This document shows, one piece after another, positions 1 through 10,607 of a stretch of 64,000 nucleotides of DNA. Position 1 is the stretch's first letter. Every line of letters starts with the position of its first letter. This DNA comes from Diphasiastrum complanatum (Eukaryota > Streptophyta > Lycopodiopsida > Lycopodiales > Lycopodiaceae): the NCBI GenBank assembly GCA_029204225.1, contig CM055108.1:11005782-11069781 (forward strand). The letters run 5' to 3'. Made by a program: the position numbers and the translations under genes. Below the pieces are notes generated by a model. The model was not told the origin of the DNA. It searched no databases and saw only the letters and a program-made list of their open reading frames with translations.

Positions 1-967
1 GACCATGACGAGTCCTAAAAGCTGTTTTCGGGACATCTTTCGACTTTATACGGACTTGATAATATCCCGATCTGAGGTTTATTTTACTGAAAAATTTAGC
101 CCCGTCGAGTTGATCAAACAACTCGTTTGCCCGAGGCATAGGGTATTAATTCTTAATTGTGACTTTATTGAGGGCTCTGTAATCTACGCAAAAACGCATA
201 GACCCCTCTTTCTTTTTCACCAAAAGGACTGGTGAGGCCCATGGTGAACTACTGGTCTAAATTTGGCCTTTCCCAAGATAATTTGTTAACTGCCTAGTTA
301 TTTCTTCATCCTCCGTTCGGCTGACCCGATACGGAGGTTTAGAAATAGGTGTTGTACCTGGTACTAGGTTTATTACATGATCTACCTCTCTGCTAGGTGG
401 CAAACCATGTGGCAAATCTTCAGGAAAAACATCTTTAAATTTAGACAATAAAGTTTCTAGTTTACTGATTTTCTGCTGTAAAGAACTGGAAATAGAAACT
501 TGAAGAATAAACTGAAAGTCACATAAGAATACCTGATGGTCGTCGTCTCCGATTAGCTGACAGAGCTCTGAACTGCAGACCATAGGACTGTTGGGAACAT
601 CATGCTCCCCATGCAACTGGATCTCTCGGCCTTTATGCTGACAGTTGAGGGTGTTCTCCTGATAGTTTCTGTGGAGGGAAGGTCCTAAATTGTAGAGCCA
701 GTCTCTCCAGAGAACAATATCTGTGCGATCCAGGTGCATTATCTGAAAATTTATTTCATCTTGGTACCCCTGAATACCAAGATTTAAGTTACTTACCATA
801 GTTTCCCAAATTTTCTTATCTTCACCCTTAGCTAATGAAACTATGTACCTATGCTGATTAGGTACTTCTGGAAGTTTCAAGTTTTTTAACCAGGGTGTAG
901 CTGATGAAATTATGGGTTGCCCCATCATCAACCATAACTCTAACTGACTAGTTACCAACTTTCCCAT
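1..967 (-). pseudogene. Ty3/gypsy pol fragment (protease-RT linker and reverse transcriptase N-terminus)
   Basis: The minus strand from 967 to 257 encodes the stretch just before reverse transcriptase. It ends in the typical FKDVFPEDLPHGLPP motif and a VDHVINLVPGTTPISKPPYR-type entry into RT. After an in-frame TAG at about 257 the same frame continues with [11 protein letters not shown] and [14 protein letters not shown]. One further stop interrupts it, then [15 protein letters not shown] runs to the window edge. These are RT blocks of Ty3/gypsy pol. The YxDD box, RNase H and integrase would lie left of the window. The stops make it a dead copy. It lies downstream of the gag region of the same element. 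Confidence 0.85.
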
Positions 968-2213
968 GCATACGTACTAGGTCATGCTGCCCAAAGCTGA
1001 AGGGTCTTGCTAGTATTGCAGAGGTCAGCTGGCAACAATGTTCATGGTCTTCATGATACACTTTGATCTCGGAAGCTGCCGAGTCGTTGGGGAAACTTAC
1101 GGTCTGAACAAGATGAACTTGTTTTTTATCTTTTTTATCTTTTTTAGTGAAAGGCCCCTTGGGACACTGTCTGACTGTGTGTCCCTTGCCCATGCACACA
1201 AAGCACAAACGTTCTTGTTTGGCTTTCTCAAAATCTTTTGGTTTTAAGGGCTGTATGAGCGATGGGCGTTTCTGAGGAGCTTCACCTTTTACTTTATCTT
1301 CTTTCTTTCGTTTAAAAATTTCTTTTTAAATTGAAAGTCTTTCTGAGGAGGCTACTCAGAAAGGGGCTGATGTCTCGCCTTCTTCCTACCCACCGAATCA
1401 TCATAGATTTGAGCATATCTGAGAGCTTGCTCTAGGGTAGTAGACGAGTTTCTCTGGACCTCTACTTTATATTCATCCTTGAGGCCACGGACAAATCCCC
1501 TGATTTTCTGATAATCATCCATATTTTTAATTTTTAAAATTGCTTCTCGATACTGCGAGATATATTGGATTAAGGACTTGTCCATTACTGTTTTCTCCTA
1601 GGCTTCCCAGGCTCTATCAAGTTCATTTTCCGGTAGGAATTCTCTTAGGAAGGCTTCTTCAAAGGCCTTCCATGACCGAGGAGTCTGCCCAGTCTCTTGG
1701 AGATTTAACCACCACTTATAGGCCATGGGCCCTAGGGAAAGACTGGCCTCAAAAGCTTGCAAATGGTCAGGGGTCTGTTTAAGAGCATGAATGTTCTTCC
1801 ATTTGCTGAGGAAGGTTTGTAGAATGTCTGCATTTCTATCCTTCTCTTCCCCAATAAAAGTAGGAGGCTTTAAATCTTTAAAAACACTGGGGTGAGACCG
1901 CATAGGCTCACCCGAAACTAATGGAAGTGGAGAAGGGGACAATTGAGAAGTGGAGGGAAGGCTTCCTTTCGCGGAACTCAAAATCAAACCTTTGAGTTCA
2001 GCGAACGAGTCGTCCACACTGGACTTGAAATTGGCTAATGCCAGCTTCAGTTCATCCACTTCTGTTACCAAGTGGAGAAACTACTCCTTGGTAAACAATT
2101 CGTCGAGTTCTTCGACGAATTGTTCCTGTTCTTCAACTTCCATTGGTTCTTTCCCTTTACTGAACCTCGGGGATTCCGTTTCTAGTTCATCAATGCCTCT
2201 TGTCAAGGGTTGA
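948..2213 (-). pseudogene. Ty3/gypsy gag with CCHC zinc knuckle, interrupted
   Basis: Three minus-strand blocks in order form a gag. Block 2071-1598 has a retrotransposon-gag core with the WWLNLQ motif and a capsid-like KAFEEAFLREF stretch. Block 1585-1352 continues it (FVRGLKDEYKVEV, TLEQALRYAQ). Block 1208-948 holds a CCHC zinc knuckle, CFVCMGKGHTVRQC, followed by Lys-rich sequence. A stop at about 1597 and a frame change before the knuckle break the ORF. Order and strand match the pol fragment to the left and the PBS to the right, so this is one decayed element. Confidence 0.85.
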
Positions 2214-3114
2214 TCAGATCCCGGAGAGGTGGTCATTTTCAGAGCTAGAAAAAGATTGCTTGACGTTTCCTTTCAAAAAAAAGTCGAAAAGACTAATTTA
2301 TAATTGTACAAAGAGGGAAAGAAGACTTAGCTGTTTCTGAGGACTGTACTTCCAAAGAAAATACGAAGAGGAACCCTCTCAGCTCTTCCACCCAAAATTT
2401 CAGACCTGCTGTCCCAGAAAATCCCAGTTTGTGGCTCCAAAATGGTACCAATTTTTCCAATTTCTTGAGTAGAGTTGCTCGCTGATCTGATTGCAGACGT
2501 GGGGCTCCAAAAAACGAGGCAAAGGACCCAAAAAAGTGCAAAACTTTCTTAGATTGATAGCTGCCTACCCTCGCTGATCTGAAAGCATCTGAGTTGGTCC
2601 AGAAAACCCAAGTTAAAGCCAAAAAACAATTCCAAATTCTGGATTTTCGATGGCACCCTGCTAGCTGATCTGTGGCAACCAAGTTTGATGCCCAAACTTC
2701 TGGAAATCTCGAAAAACGGGGATGAATTTTAACTCCTTTCTCTTCCCTGTCCAACGCTGGCCCTGCTACTAATTTTTGACTTGAAGTCCGCTCAGACCCG
2801 CAAGATTTCCCTGGGAAAACAGAGGTAGGTCGCTGATTCCACAGCGATGGATCTGCTCGCTGCTTCCTACTCTAATTCCACTCTGAAATCTGAAAATAGA
2901 TCTCTGAAATCAGAGATGGATAGCTGCCTTTTCAGCGATTTACCTGTACAAGGAATTGTACTTCCTACTACTGTAAATTCCCGGCAAAACAAGAGTTTTA
3001 AAGCTGTTCCTACAGCGATTCTCCTCCTCTATGCTTTTCTGAGAACTTGAGAAATATTTCCTATCTTCTTATAGCTTTCTCTACTGCTGCTACTAAGCTC
3101 CCAAAGATAGAGAT

Positions 3115-3127
3115 GGCTCTGATACCA
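3115..3127 (-). other. Primer-binding site of the gypsy element
   Basis: On the minus strand this reads TGGTATCAGAGCC, complementary to the 3' end of plant initiator tRNA-Met, the usual primer of plant LTR retrotransposons. It lies two bases inside a TG dinucleotide at 3129 that begins the LTR when read on the plus strand, and upstream of the minus-strand gag. Confidence 0.85.
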
Positions 3128-3128
3128 G

Positions 3129-3520
3129 TGTAATAGATCCTAACACCACAGTAGGGCAAACACTAACTGATCCACCCAACCTTGCCTACTCCCTGATATA
3201 GAGTAAGCCCCTCCTAGCCCAGTGTGAGAACTGGTAGCATGCATACTGCCAAGTGTCGGTCACGTGGCACTGACGTGGCCGACTGCACGTCGGGACCCAA
3301 CTGGGGGCCCTATCCTGCTTACAGGGTCCCTAGGCTGTGTTAGGCCCGCCATGGCTATGGACCGTGCAGGGGCACACTACTCACACTGTCATGCCCTGTT
3401 GGTCGTGTACGCTGGACACGACCCTGACTGTGGTATCTGACCTCTGTGTTCTCTAGGGTTCGGCACTGGTCACGTGCTCGTAACACCAGGCCCCACACTA
3501 AACCCCATCAAGATTCAGCA
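3129..3520 (-). repeat. 5' LTR of the gypsy element (outer end unresolved)
   Basis: The LTR begins next to the PBS with plus-strand TGTAATAG, so it ends in CA on the minus strand. It is GC-richer than its surroundings and has no ORF. No partner LTR lies in the window, so the outer end cannot be fixed. It may include part of the microsatellite cluster at 3517-3745. Confidence 0.55.
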
Positions 3521-3666
3521 CACGCACACACACACACACACACACAATCTCACACACACAGAATCTCAAGACTCACACACACACACACACAATATCACAC
3601 ATACACACTCTCTCTCTCACACACATCACACAAACACACACAATCTCAATGGCAAATGCACACACA

Positions 3667-3745
<79 letters not shown>
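3517..3745. repeat. Compound (CA)n/(CT)n microsatellite
   Basis: Interrupted CACACA runs from 3517 to 3675 are followed by an almost pure CT run from about 3673 to 3742. ORFs read through it are low-complexity artefacts. The block ends in a CpG-rich GCACGCGCGCACGCG stretch. Confidence 0.95.
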
Positions 3746-3746
<1 letters not shown>

Positions 3747-3779
3747 CGCGCGCACGCGAACATTCAGTAGCCCCCGTTC

Positions 3780-4538
3780 GAACTTCGGGATTCGGGTTTA
3801 GGGTCTAGCAGACGGTTCGAACGGTTCGCGGTTCGTGGTTCGAACCGCGGTTCGATGCAACCTTGGTATGTGTGTGCATATGTATTGTATGTATGAATAA
3901 GCAAAGAGTAGGTTTTAGTATGACATAGGGTGAGTAGACTAGGCTAGCAGCACCCTTCCATTCTCTCTCTAGAATATCTTTATATTTATAGATATATCAT
4001 AGAATTAATGAACCGTGGGCGGTTCACCATGGTTCTGAGAACCGTATAGTGAACCGTACGGTTCTCAAATTTTTTTGGCCAGAAGCGTGTAGTTATTAAT
4101 TATTTTTTTTATTTTATTTTATTTTTAGTTCATTTTTTATAAAACATTAATTGATTAATTAATTGTTTATTTATGATGAACCGTACCACGGTACGGTTCT
4201 AAGAAGCGTGGGTACTATGAGATATATATTTATATATCACGATTGCACCGGGATTCTAGAATCACAATTCGAATCGCATTCGGAACTGCAAAAAACAAAA
4301 AGATGGAAATACAGGTAATATGGATATCAATAGAAAGAGAAAACATAGAAGATTAAGATTAAATGGGTTTTCAATAGGCTCGAGTCCAATTCCGAGCAGT
4401 TAGGTGAGATTTTGTTGATATGAAATGAAACTTTTATGTTGTAAACATGACCCAACTAGCATCAAATCAAATGGGTTTCCAGTAGTTTCTATTGTATAAC
4501 TTCAATTTAGAAAAAAAAAATTAGGGAGAGATAAGTGA

Positions 4539-4573
<35 letters not shown>

Positions 4574-4590
4574 TATATATATATATATAG
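3780..4590. repeat. GAACCG-rich palindromic sequence and GT/AT microsatellite flanking the hAT element
   Basis: There is no gene here. Repeated GAACCG/CGGTTC words, including GAACCGTACGGTTC, occur at 3815-3860, 4010-4060 and 4179-4200. An AT-rich spacer follows. A (GT)n tract at about 4539-4564 passes into an (AT)n tract at 4567-4589, directly next to the hAT terminus. The GAACCG palindromes resemble those near 20.9 kb. Confidence 0.6.
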
Positions 4591-4675
4591 CATAGATCCA
4601 GCTGTACCAAGATCCGCGGATCCCGGTACCGCGGATCCAGTGTGGTACCGCGGATCCATGATCCGCGGTACCACA
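4591..4675 (+). repeat. Left terminal inverted repeat of the hAT element
   Basis: It starts CATAGATCCAGCTGTACC and contains three alternating GATCCGCGG/GGTACCGCGG words. It ends in CCGCGGTACCACAAT, followed by an AT-rich block. The reverse complement of the right end begins CATAG and ends in GGTGCCACA-like sequence before a similar AT-rich block. This is an imperfect inverted repeat of about 85-100 bp. Repeated GGTACCGCGG words are candidate transposase-binding sites (inference). Confidence 0.7.
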
Positions 4676-4999
4676 ATATATATTATTTTTTGATATATAA
4701 TATTTTTTAATATTTAATATATTACTATATATTTTTTTAACCTAATCCCCCCCACCTCGCTTCATCTCTCTCCCTGCCCGTCGCCCTACTGTTCGCGCCC
4801 TCCCTGTTGTCCGCGCCCTCTTTGTTGTATGCACATCGCCCTACTGTCCGCGCCCTCCCGACAACTGTCTTCGCATTGCACTGATCGCGTCCTCCCCTGC
4901 TATTGCTATTTTGGGCTTAATTGTGGTTTTTTCAAGCCTTCCGACTCCTATTGCACCCACAGAGATCTCTGCCTTCTTTCCGCAGTCCTTTCTACAGAG

Positions 5000-7900
5000 A
5001 TGGTGCATTCCAACCTTGCCGATCTGTGGGACGAGGTGGACATTGTCAGGCGGGTTCCCGACAAGTCTAACAAGTCCGGTGCAAGGATAGTGCGCTGTCG
5101 ATATTGCCTGACCGAGTTCGTTGCCACCCTCACTCGTCTTAAAGGTCACCTACTCGACGCACGCGCGAGAGATGGTGGCACACTGAATGCTGCCCCCTGT
5201 GCCAGCATGTCCGTTCCCGTCAGGCAGCGACTTTTGGATACCTACGGGCCACGTCTTGTGGCGGGGGAGAACACCATTTCGGAGGGTGTTCTTCGGTTTT
5301 GCACCGATCCTTACGTGGTTGACCCCGAGTTGCTGCCTGCTTGGCTGGCACGCACGAGGAGAGGGAGTGCATCCTCGTCTAGTCCCTTTGCCCCTCGTCC
5401 CTCTCAGACAGTTCTGCCTCACACACCCCCATCTGCACCCATTCCGGTGGATCCTGTCCCACCGCGTCCGCCAGTTGCCACTGTGGTTCCACCACCACCT
5501 ACTATTGCTCGCACTCCCCCAGTTTACGACTTTCTCATGGACTCTCCGCCTCCCGAGCAGGAGCAAGCCCCAGATGCCAGTGACGAGGCCTTCCAGGATG
5601 TTGAGGAGATCCCTTCCTCCCTCCCTTCACATCCGGATGACCTCCCTACCCAGCAGTTTTCGTATCTCATGCCAGATGTCCACCCTCCACCAGTGTACCC
5701 CACTTACGCTGTTGCACCCATCCCGGCCAGTGCATCCCACTCTCCCCATTCCACGTCTACAGCTGATGCATCCACTAGTGCCCAGCCTGTCGCGTCATCA
5801 TCCATTCCCGTCACTTTTGGTGCACCGTGCTGGAGGTCCGCTACCCGTCGCCCAGCTGGGAGAGTTCTTAGGCAGCAGAGCATTCGCGGCGCGCATCAGC
5901 CGCACATGGATAGAGAGGCCACACAGGCCGTGGCCAGCCTGATTTATGAGCTGAACCTTCCATTTGCCATCACCGACTCCGAGCCTTCCGCCTTGCACAG
6001 TTGTCAACCCTAGCTGGAGAGTCCCTAGTTCAGAGGTTGTCCGCACACACATGCTGAGGGATAGGGTCGAGTCACTGTCTAGAGAGATGGAGCCTCTACG
6101 TCGCCACTGGGCCACTTACGGTTGCAGCATCATGTTCGATGGCTGGACTGATGTCAGGAGGAGGCCGATCCTCAACATACTGGTCTCCAGCTGCATGGGC
6201 ACACCGTTTTTGAGGGTAGTGGATTGCAGCAGGGGGGGAAGAGTCATATCTGCAGAGTTCATGTTTGATGTCATCAGGTCTTCCATCCTGTCCATAGGCC
6301 CACAGCATGTCGTCACAGTGGTGACGGACAATGCCACGAACTGCATTCAGATGGGTGTACTGCTAGAGGCCGAGTTCCCTCACATTGTTCATACCCCCTG
6401 TGTCGTGCATGGCATAGACCTTCTGATGGGGGACATAGGTGCACTTCCCTGGGTTAGAGCCATCGTCCGTGAGGCCCTCTTCCTGGTGACTTTTGTCACC
6501 AGGAAGAGGCGTGTTCTTGCCATGTTCCGGGTGTTCAGCCATCTAGACCTCCGTAAGCCAGCCCCCACACGCTTTGCATTCGACTTGGTGGTCATCGACC
6601 GTCTGATCAGGTGCAGGGCGCAGCTTCTACAGATGGTTGCCAGTGATCTTTGGTGTGCCAGTACATTTCCGCGCACTGAGGATGGGGAGCACTTTTCTTC
6701 CACGGTGAGGGGAGACCAGTTTTGGAGGGATGCACAGACATTGTCAGGACTGCTTCGACCACTTTACATTGTGCTCCGCATGGCTGACAGCGAGGGGTCG
6801 ACACTTGGACTGGTATATGAGCTCATGGACCGGATTGGACAGTTCCTGCAGCTGCCCATCTTGCAGCCAGAGAGGTAAGCGGTATAGTAATGTAATTGGC
6901 CTTTATCTTTTTAGTAATTGCTAGTTTGTTTTTCTGTCAATGTTAAGTTTTTTCGTAATGCCCTACACCACATGCCTCTCACCTGCAGGATGACAGAGCT
7001 GAAGTTCATTTGGGAGACGCGGTGGAACTACTTCCACAGGAGTATCCACAACGTTGCACACATGCTGCATCCCCTCTTCCTCTCTCCGACACAGATTGCA
7101 GACAAGGAGCTCGAGGCTGATTGGCTTCAGTACATTCACAGGGTGGGTCCACACATAGGTTTGGATCCTATCAGGCTCATGGAGGAGCTCGCTGCATTTC
7201 GTTTCGGCATGGGCACATTCGGCCACCCGGCTGCTTAGGATCCAGAGAGGAGGCAGCTACCCATTACCTGGTGGACCATGTTCGGTAGCACATACCCATC
7301 TATACAGCGTCTTGCACTGCGTGTCCTTTCTCAGGTATGCATCTCATTTTATCCTCCATTGTTGTGTTTCGTTGAAGACAATGTGCTGAAGTATTTCAAT
7401 GCACGTACCACAGGACTGTGCTGCCTCCGTGTGTGAGCGTAATTGGAGCACATGGGCACTCATTCACACGAGGAGAAGAAACCGGTTGTCAGTGAGTCAG
7501 TTGGAGCAGTTGGTGTTCTGTAGCACTAACGCACGTCTCGCGAGGAGACTTCCGACCATTACGAGCGCATTGCAGGTGATAAGCTAACCTTTCATAGCAT
7601 GTTGGTTGACTCCTGGTATGTTGGTTTCATTTCTTGATAGAGTTGTTTCCCTGACATGCCAATTTTAAACCTTGCAGACGAAGATATCTGATTTGGAGCG
7701 CCAGGTTGACTTGCCTCTGGACAGCACCCATCCCATGCCTGCAGATGACCTGGGCACACAGTTGATGGCAGAGATAGAGGGGGAGCTTGCCGAGATGAGA
7801 GAGAGAGAGAGCTTGGGCTTGAGCACAGAGAGCCTCCATTGTACGAGGCAGATGATCCAGTGTCAAAGGATGATCAGGATGAGGATGAGCCCATTCGGGT

Positions 7901-9270
7901 TGTGTTCGCCAGATCAGAGCGGGATGAGGCATATGATACAGGTGTTGGGCACACGCCTAGAGCAGGCGTGTGCACAGGTGCATCACGTGGTAGAGGTGGG
8001 GCACATGCCACAGATTATACCGGGAGACAGGCAGGGCACACAGGGGGGGCTAGTGGCATACCTTCTTATGTTGATATGATGGAGGAGGCTCTTGATAGGG
8101 ATCAGAGTGATTTGGGTTTACCTTCCGCAGCAGCTTGGATGCGTGCATCACAGAGCCATAGGCATTTCTATGACAGCACACCAGAGGAGTCACCAGATGA
8201 CTTTGATTGTACCGATTGGGAGGCCATGCAGGGTCCGCATGGTGCACAGGATGAGGCACGGGATGTTCCAGAGGATGGTGCTCATGATGAGTCCCAGAGC
8301 CCAGAGCCCAGCTGGACGACTTGATTGCAGACTTGGATTCAGAGGCCCAACAGATGTCGAGCGTCAAGGCACCCCCATCCTCTCTAGCCAGCATGCCCTA
8401 CACAGAGTCTCAGCCAGAGCAGCCACACGAGGTGCCTGCAGTTCCTCCAGTTCCTCAGAGGGTGTATGTGCGCCGCACAGTACCTCCAGTGCCACCGATA
8501 TCGTTGAGGCCTGCAGCCCCTTCATCGCCATCCACTTTTGCAGCAGCAGGTCTTCATGGCAGGCCACCATCTGTGCCCAGATCTTCTCTTGCAGCACCCA
8601 CATCTACAGACGCTCCTCCAGTAGCAGCACCCACAGCACATCCTCCTCCATTGGCAGTACCCACGGCACCGGCTCCTCCTTTGGCAGCACCCACAGCACA
8701 TCCTCCCCCTTTGGCAGCACCTAGGATGTACCAGTACCGTCCACCACAGCGCCCCTTTCAGTACTTATCGCCGCTGTACTTGCCTCCTACAGGGACGGCC
8801 CCTCCACATCTAGTTCCTCCACCAGCAGCAGGCCCACGGGCACACACTCCTCGGACCTATCCTCCACTATCAACTGCACATGGACACCCATCTTTAGCTA
8901 CTCTATCCCAGCCGGCCGCAGCTTGGGCCCAGCCTAGTCAGCCAGGTGATCTGCATGGGGGTGATGAGGCATTGACGGCTCCCCTCGTCCGCAAGAGGCC
9001 AGGAAGGCCCAAGGGTGCACAAAACAAGAAAGGCAGGGCACAGAAACTGCCAGGGAAGAGAGGACGACCTCGCAGGGCTCCAGTTGCTGGTAGAGGTGCA
9101 GTATTACAGCCAGCTACAGCAGGTGTTGTTGGTTTAGCCTGCTTGGGGGCTGATGCGGAGGCAGATTGAGAGGATGAGGATGACGAGTCTTCCCCCTCGG
9201 ATACACAGCCCATGCCAGTACCAGACAGACATAGATATCAGTTGTTGCCTCATCTACTGATGAACATTAC
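5000..9270 (+). pseudogene. hAT transposase (BED zinc finger, DUF659-like core, dimerisation region, AT-hook C-terminus), multiply broken
   Basis: The likely start is the ATG at 5000, which opens LADLWDEVD; an in-frame ATG exists at 4829. A BED-type finger (CRYC ... LKGHLL) comes first, then a proline-rich linker. The catalytic core has IMFDGWTD and VVTDNATNC. Introns inferred from GT/AG and frame are 6875-6988, 7335-7413 and 7576-7677. The dimerisation region spans them: WWTMFGSTYPSIQRLAL, then CERNWSTWALIHTRRRNRL. Exon 4 adds an acidic stretch, a Pro/Ala-rich stretch and two AT-hooks (RKRPGRPKG, KRGRPRRAP). Damage: frameshifts near 5975, in the GA run at 7798-7812 and near 8310; stops at 7236 (TAG) and 9167 (TGA). 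It cannot make a full transposase. Confidence 0.85.
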
Positions 9271-9320
9271 ATAACAACAGTCAGCCACATACGGCTAGAC
9301 CCCATCTATGCTAAACATTC

Positions 9321-9665
9321 CTATGGATCCTCCACTGACTCCTCGCCCTCATCAGGTGCATTGTTCTGACGCTCTCGCTCTGCCTCCCGGTTAGCCCGTG
9401 TTGCCTCCTGGTCAGCCCGACGGCGGGCAGCCCTTTCCCTGACCATGATGAGCTGCCGTCATGTGAAGTTCATTCCGATCTGCTCATCCAAATCCAGCTC
9501 GACAGCGGGGGCGGGGGCCACAGCGGGGGCGGGGATCTGCAACTCTGGGTGTCTCTGCCGAGTCTCTCGTAGCATCTCTGCAATGTCTGCCTCTTGCTTC
9601 CGATGCCTTTCGTTGTGCCTTCGGAGATCTTCCTCGAGCTTCCTCCTGGCTTCGCCCTTCGCCAT
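9321..9665 (-). pseudogene. Second hAT-encoded ORF: small charged coiled-coil-like protein, convergent to the transposase
   Basis: It starts at the ATG at 9665 and would be about 114 residues, ending at TAG 9323-9321. One in-frame TGA at 9461-9459 splits it. The first 45 residues are very rich in Lys, Arg and Glu (KGEARRKLEEDLRRHNERHR) and look helical. An Ala/Pro linker, a second Arg/Glu-rich helix (RERAARRRADQEATRANREA) and an acidic tail follow. It converges on the transposase, whose frame ends about 50 bp away. I do not recognise a family. It could be an accessory protein of the element or a transduced host fragment. Confidence 0.55.
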
Positions 9666-9887
9666 CTCACGACACCCTGTTGCTCGAAATGACCCTCACA
9701 GCCTCTCACAGCCTCTCAATGGCTCTCACTAGCTCTCTCACAGCCCCCCTCTCACAGCCTCTCACTCGGTCTGTCACACAGCCTCTCACAATGTCTCTCT
9801 CTCACAGCCTCCCACTGGCTCTCCCTCACAGCTTCTCACAATGCCTCTCACCCCCTCTCACTCGCTCTCTCATTGTCTCGTGAGTGC

Positions 9888-9897
9888 CTATTTAACC
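9888..9897 (-). promoter_or_regulatory. TATA-like box of the minus-strand hAT ORF
   Basis: The minus strand reads GGTTAAATAGGC here, about 225 bp upstream of the ATG at 9665. TC/GA-rich tandem repeats fill the interval. Its position just downstream of the CCAAT-bearing tandem array suggests a promoter. This is inference from motif and position only. Confidence 0.35.
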
Positions 9898-9929
9898 CCA
9901 CAGCCTGTTTCCCAATTTGCTTTTGTTGA

Positions 9930-10375
9930 TGATCCCATGTGCTACTGTACCTGCCCCTTGTGCTGATCCCCCACATGCTGCACTGCGATTGGGTCCATGG
10001 TCTACTCCTCCACTGTGCCCATGTGACGGTGTACCTGTCCAGATGTATTGCTCCCCCACATGCTGCACTTCGATTGGGTCCATGGTCTGCTCCTCCACAG
10101 TGCCCATGTGCTACTATACCTGCCCCATGTGCTGATCCCCCACATGTTGCACTGCGATTGGGTCCATGGTCTACTCCTCCACAGTGCCCATGTGACGGTG
10201 TACCTGTCCGGATGTATTGCTCCCCCACATGCTGCACTCTGATTGGGTCCATGGTCTGCTCCTCCACAGTGCCCATGTGCTACTGTACTTGCCCCATGTA
10301 TTGCTCCCCCACATGCCGCACTCCGATTGGGTCCGCTCTCCCACAGTGCCCCAAGTACAGTCCCCCTGTACAGTA
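9930..10375. repeat. 84/85-bp tandem array with alternating subtypes and a CCAAT motif in each unit
   Basis: GATTGGGTCC recurs at about 9987, 10072, 10156, 10241 and 10325, so the period is 84-85 bp. Units alternate: one type continues GACGGTGTACCTGTCC and the next GCTACTATACCTGCCCC, making a dimer of about 169 bp. On the minus strand every unit has GGACCCAATC, a CCAAT box facing the small convergent ORF. The array is inside the right end of the hAT element and is not coding. Confidence 0.85.
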
Positions 10376-10449
10376 ACATCTTAGTTTTTACCTAGTTTTA
10401 GCCTGTTAAAAGGGTTTTTTTTTTTTTTAAATAATAAAAAATATTATTT

Positions 10450-10551
10450 TTGTGGTGCCGCCCTGGTACCGCTGGTCTGAGGGCGGCACCATAACCGCGG
10501 TACCACCATTATGGTACCGCGGTACCATAATGGCGGTACCACGTGCCACTA

Positions 10552-10553
<2 letters not shown>
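10450..10553 (-). repeat. Right terminal inverted repeat of the hAT element
   Basis: It contains GTGGTGCCGCC, CCGCGGTACCACC, GGTACCGCGGTACC and GGCGGTACCACGTG and ends CACTATG. Its reverse complement lines up with the left end (CATAG ... GGTACC ... ACCACAA plus AT-rich). A long AT microsatellite (10554-10601) follows immediately. Confidence 0.7.

Positions 10554-10601
<48 letters not shown>
10554..10601. repeat. (AT)n microsatellite at the hAT insertion site
   Basis: This is an uninterrupted AT dinucleotide run. Its left counterpart is at 4567-4589, so the element appears to have inserted into an AT tract. The sequence GCTGCAACTATG just beyond, at 10629-10640, resembles the termini of the MITE-like repeats described in intron 5. 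Confidence 0.9.

Positions 10602-10607
<6 letters not shown>

Larger units (their letters stand above)
4591..10553 (+). mobile_element. Near-complete hAT-type DNA transposon (about 5.96 kb)
   Basis: The ends are CATAG at 4591 and CTATG at 10553. They are flanked by ATATATAG and ATATATAT, a 7/8 match to an 8-bp hAT target duplication, although both sit in AT microsatellites. Both termini carry inverted, GGTACCGCGG-rich subterminal blocks that run into GGTACCAC plus an AT-rich stretch. Inside are a BED-finger/DUF659-like transposase on plus, a small convergent ORF on minus and a tandem array. It is GC-rich compared with the AT-rich flanks. If the RRP6-like gene continues left of the window, this element lies in its intron 7. 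Confidence 0.8.

Noticed and set aside
2293-2754. 153-codon minus-strand ORF near the gypsy LTR
   Set aside because: It lies between the PBS and gag in the leader region and has no gag or pol motif; probably non-coding leader.
9848-10379. Several long ORFs on both strands in the hAT right end
   Set aside because: They are periodic translations of the 84/85-bp tandem repeat and shift frame because the unit length is not always a multiple of three.
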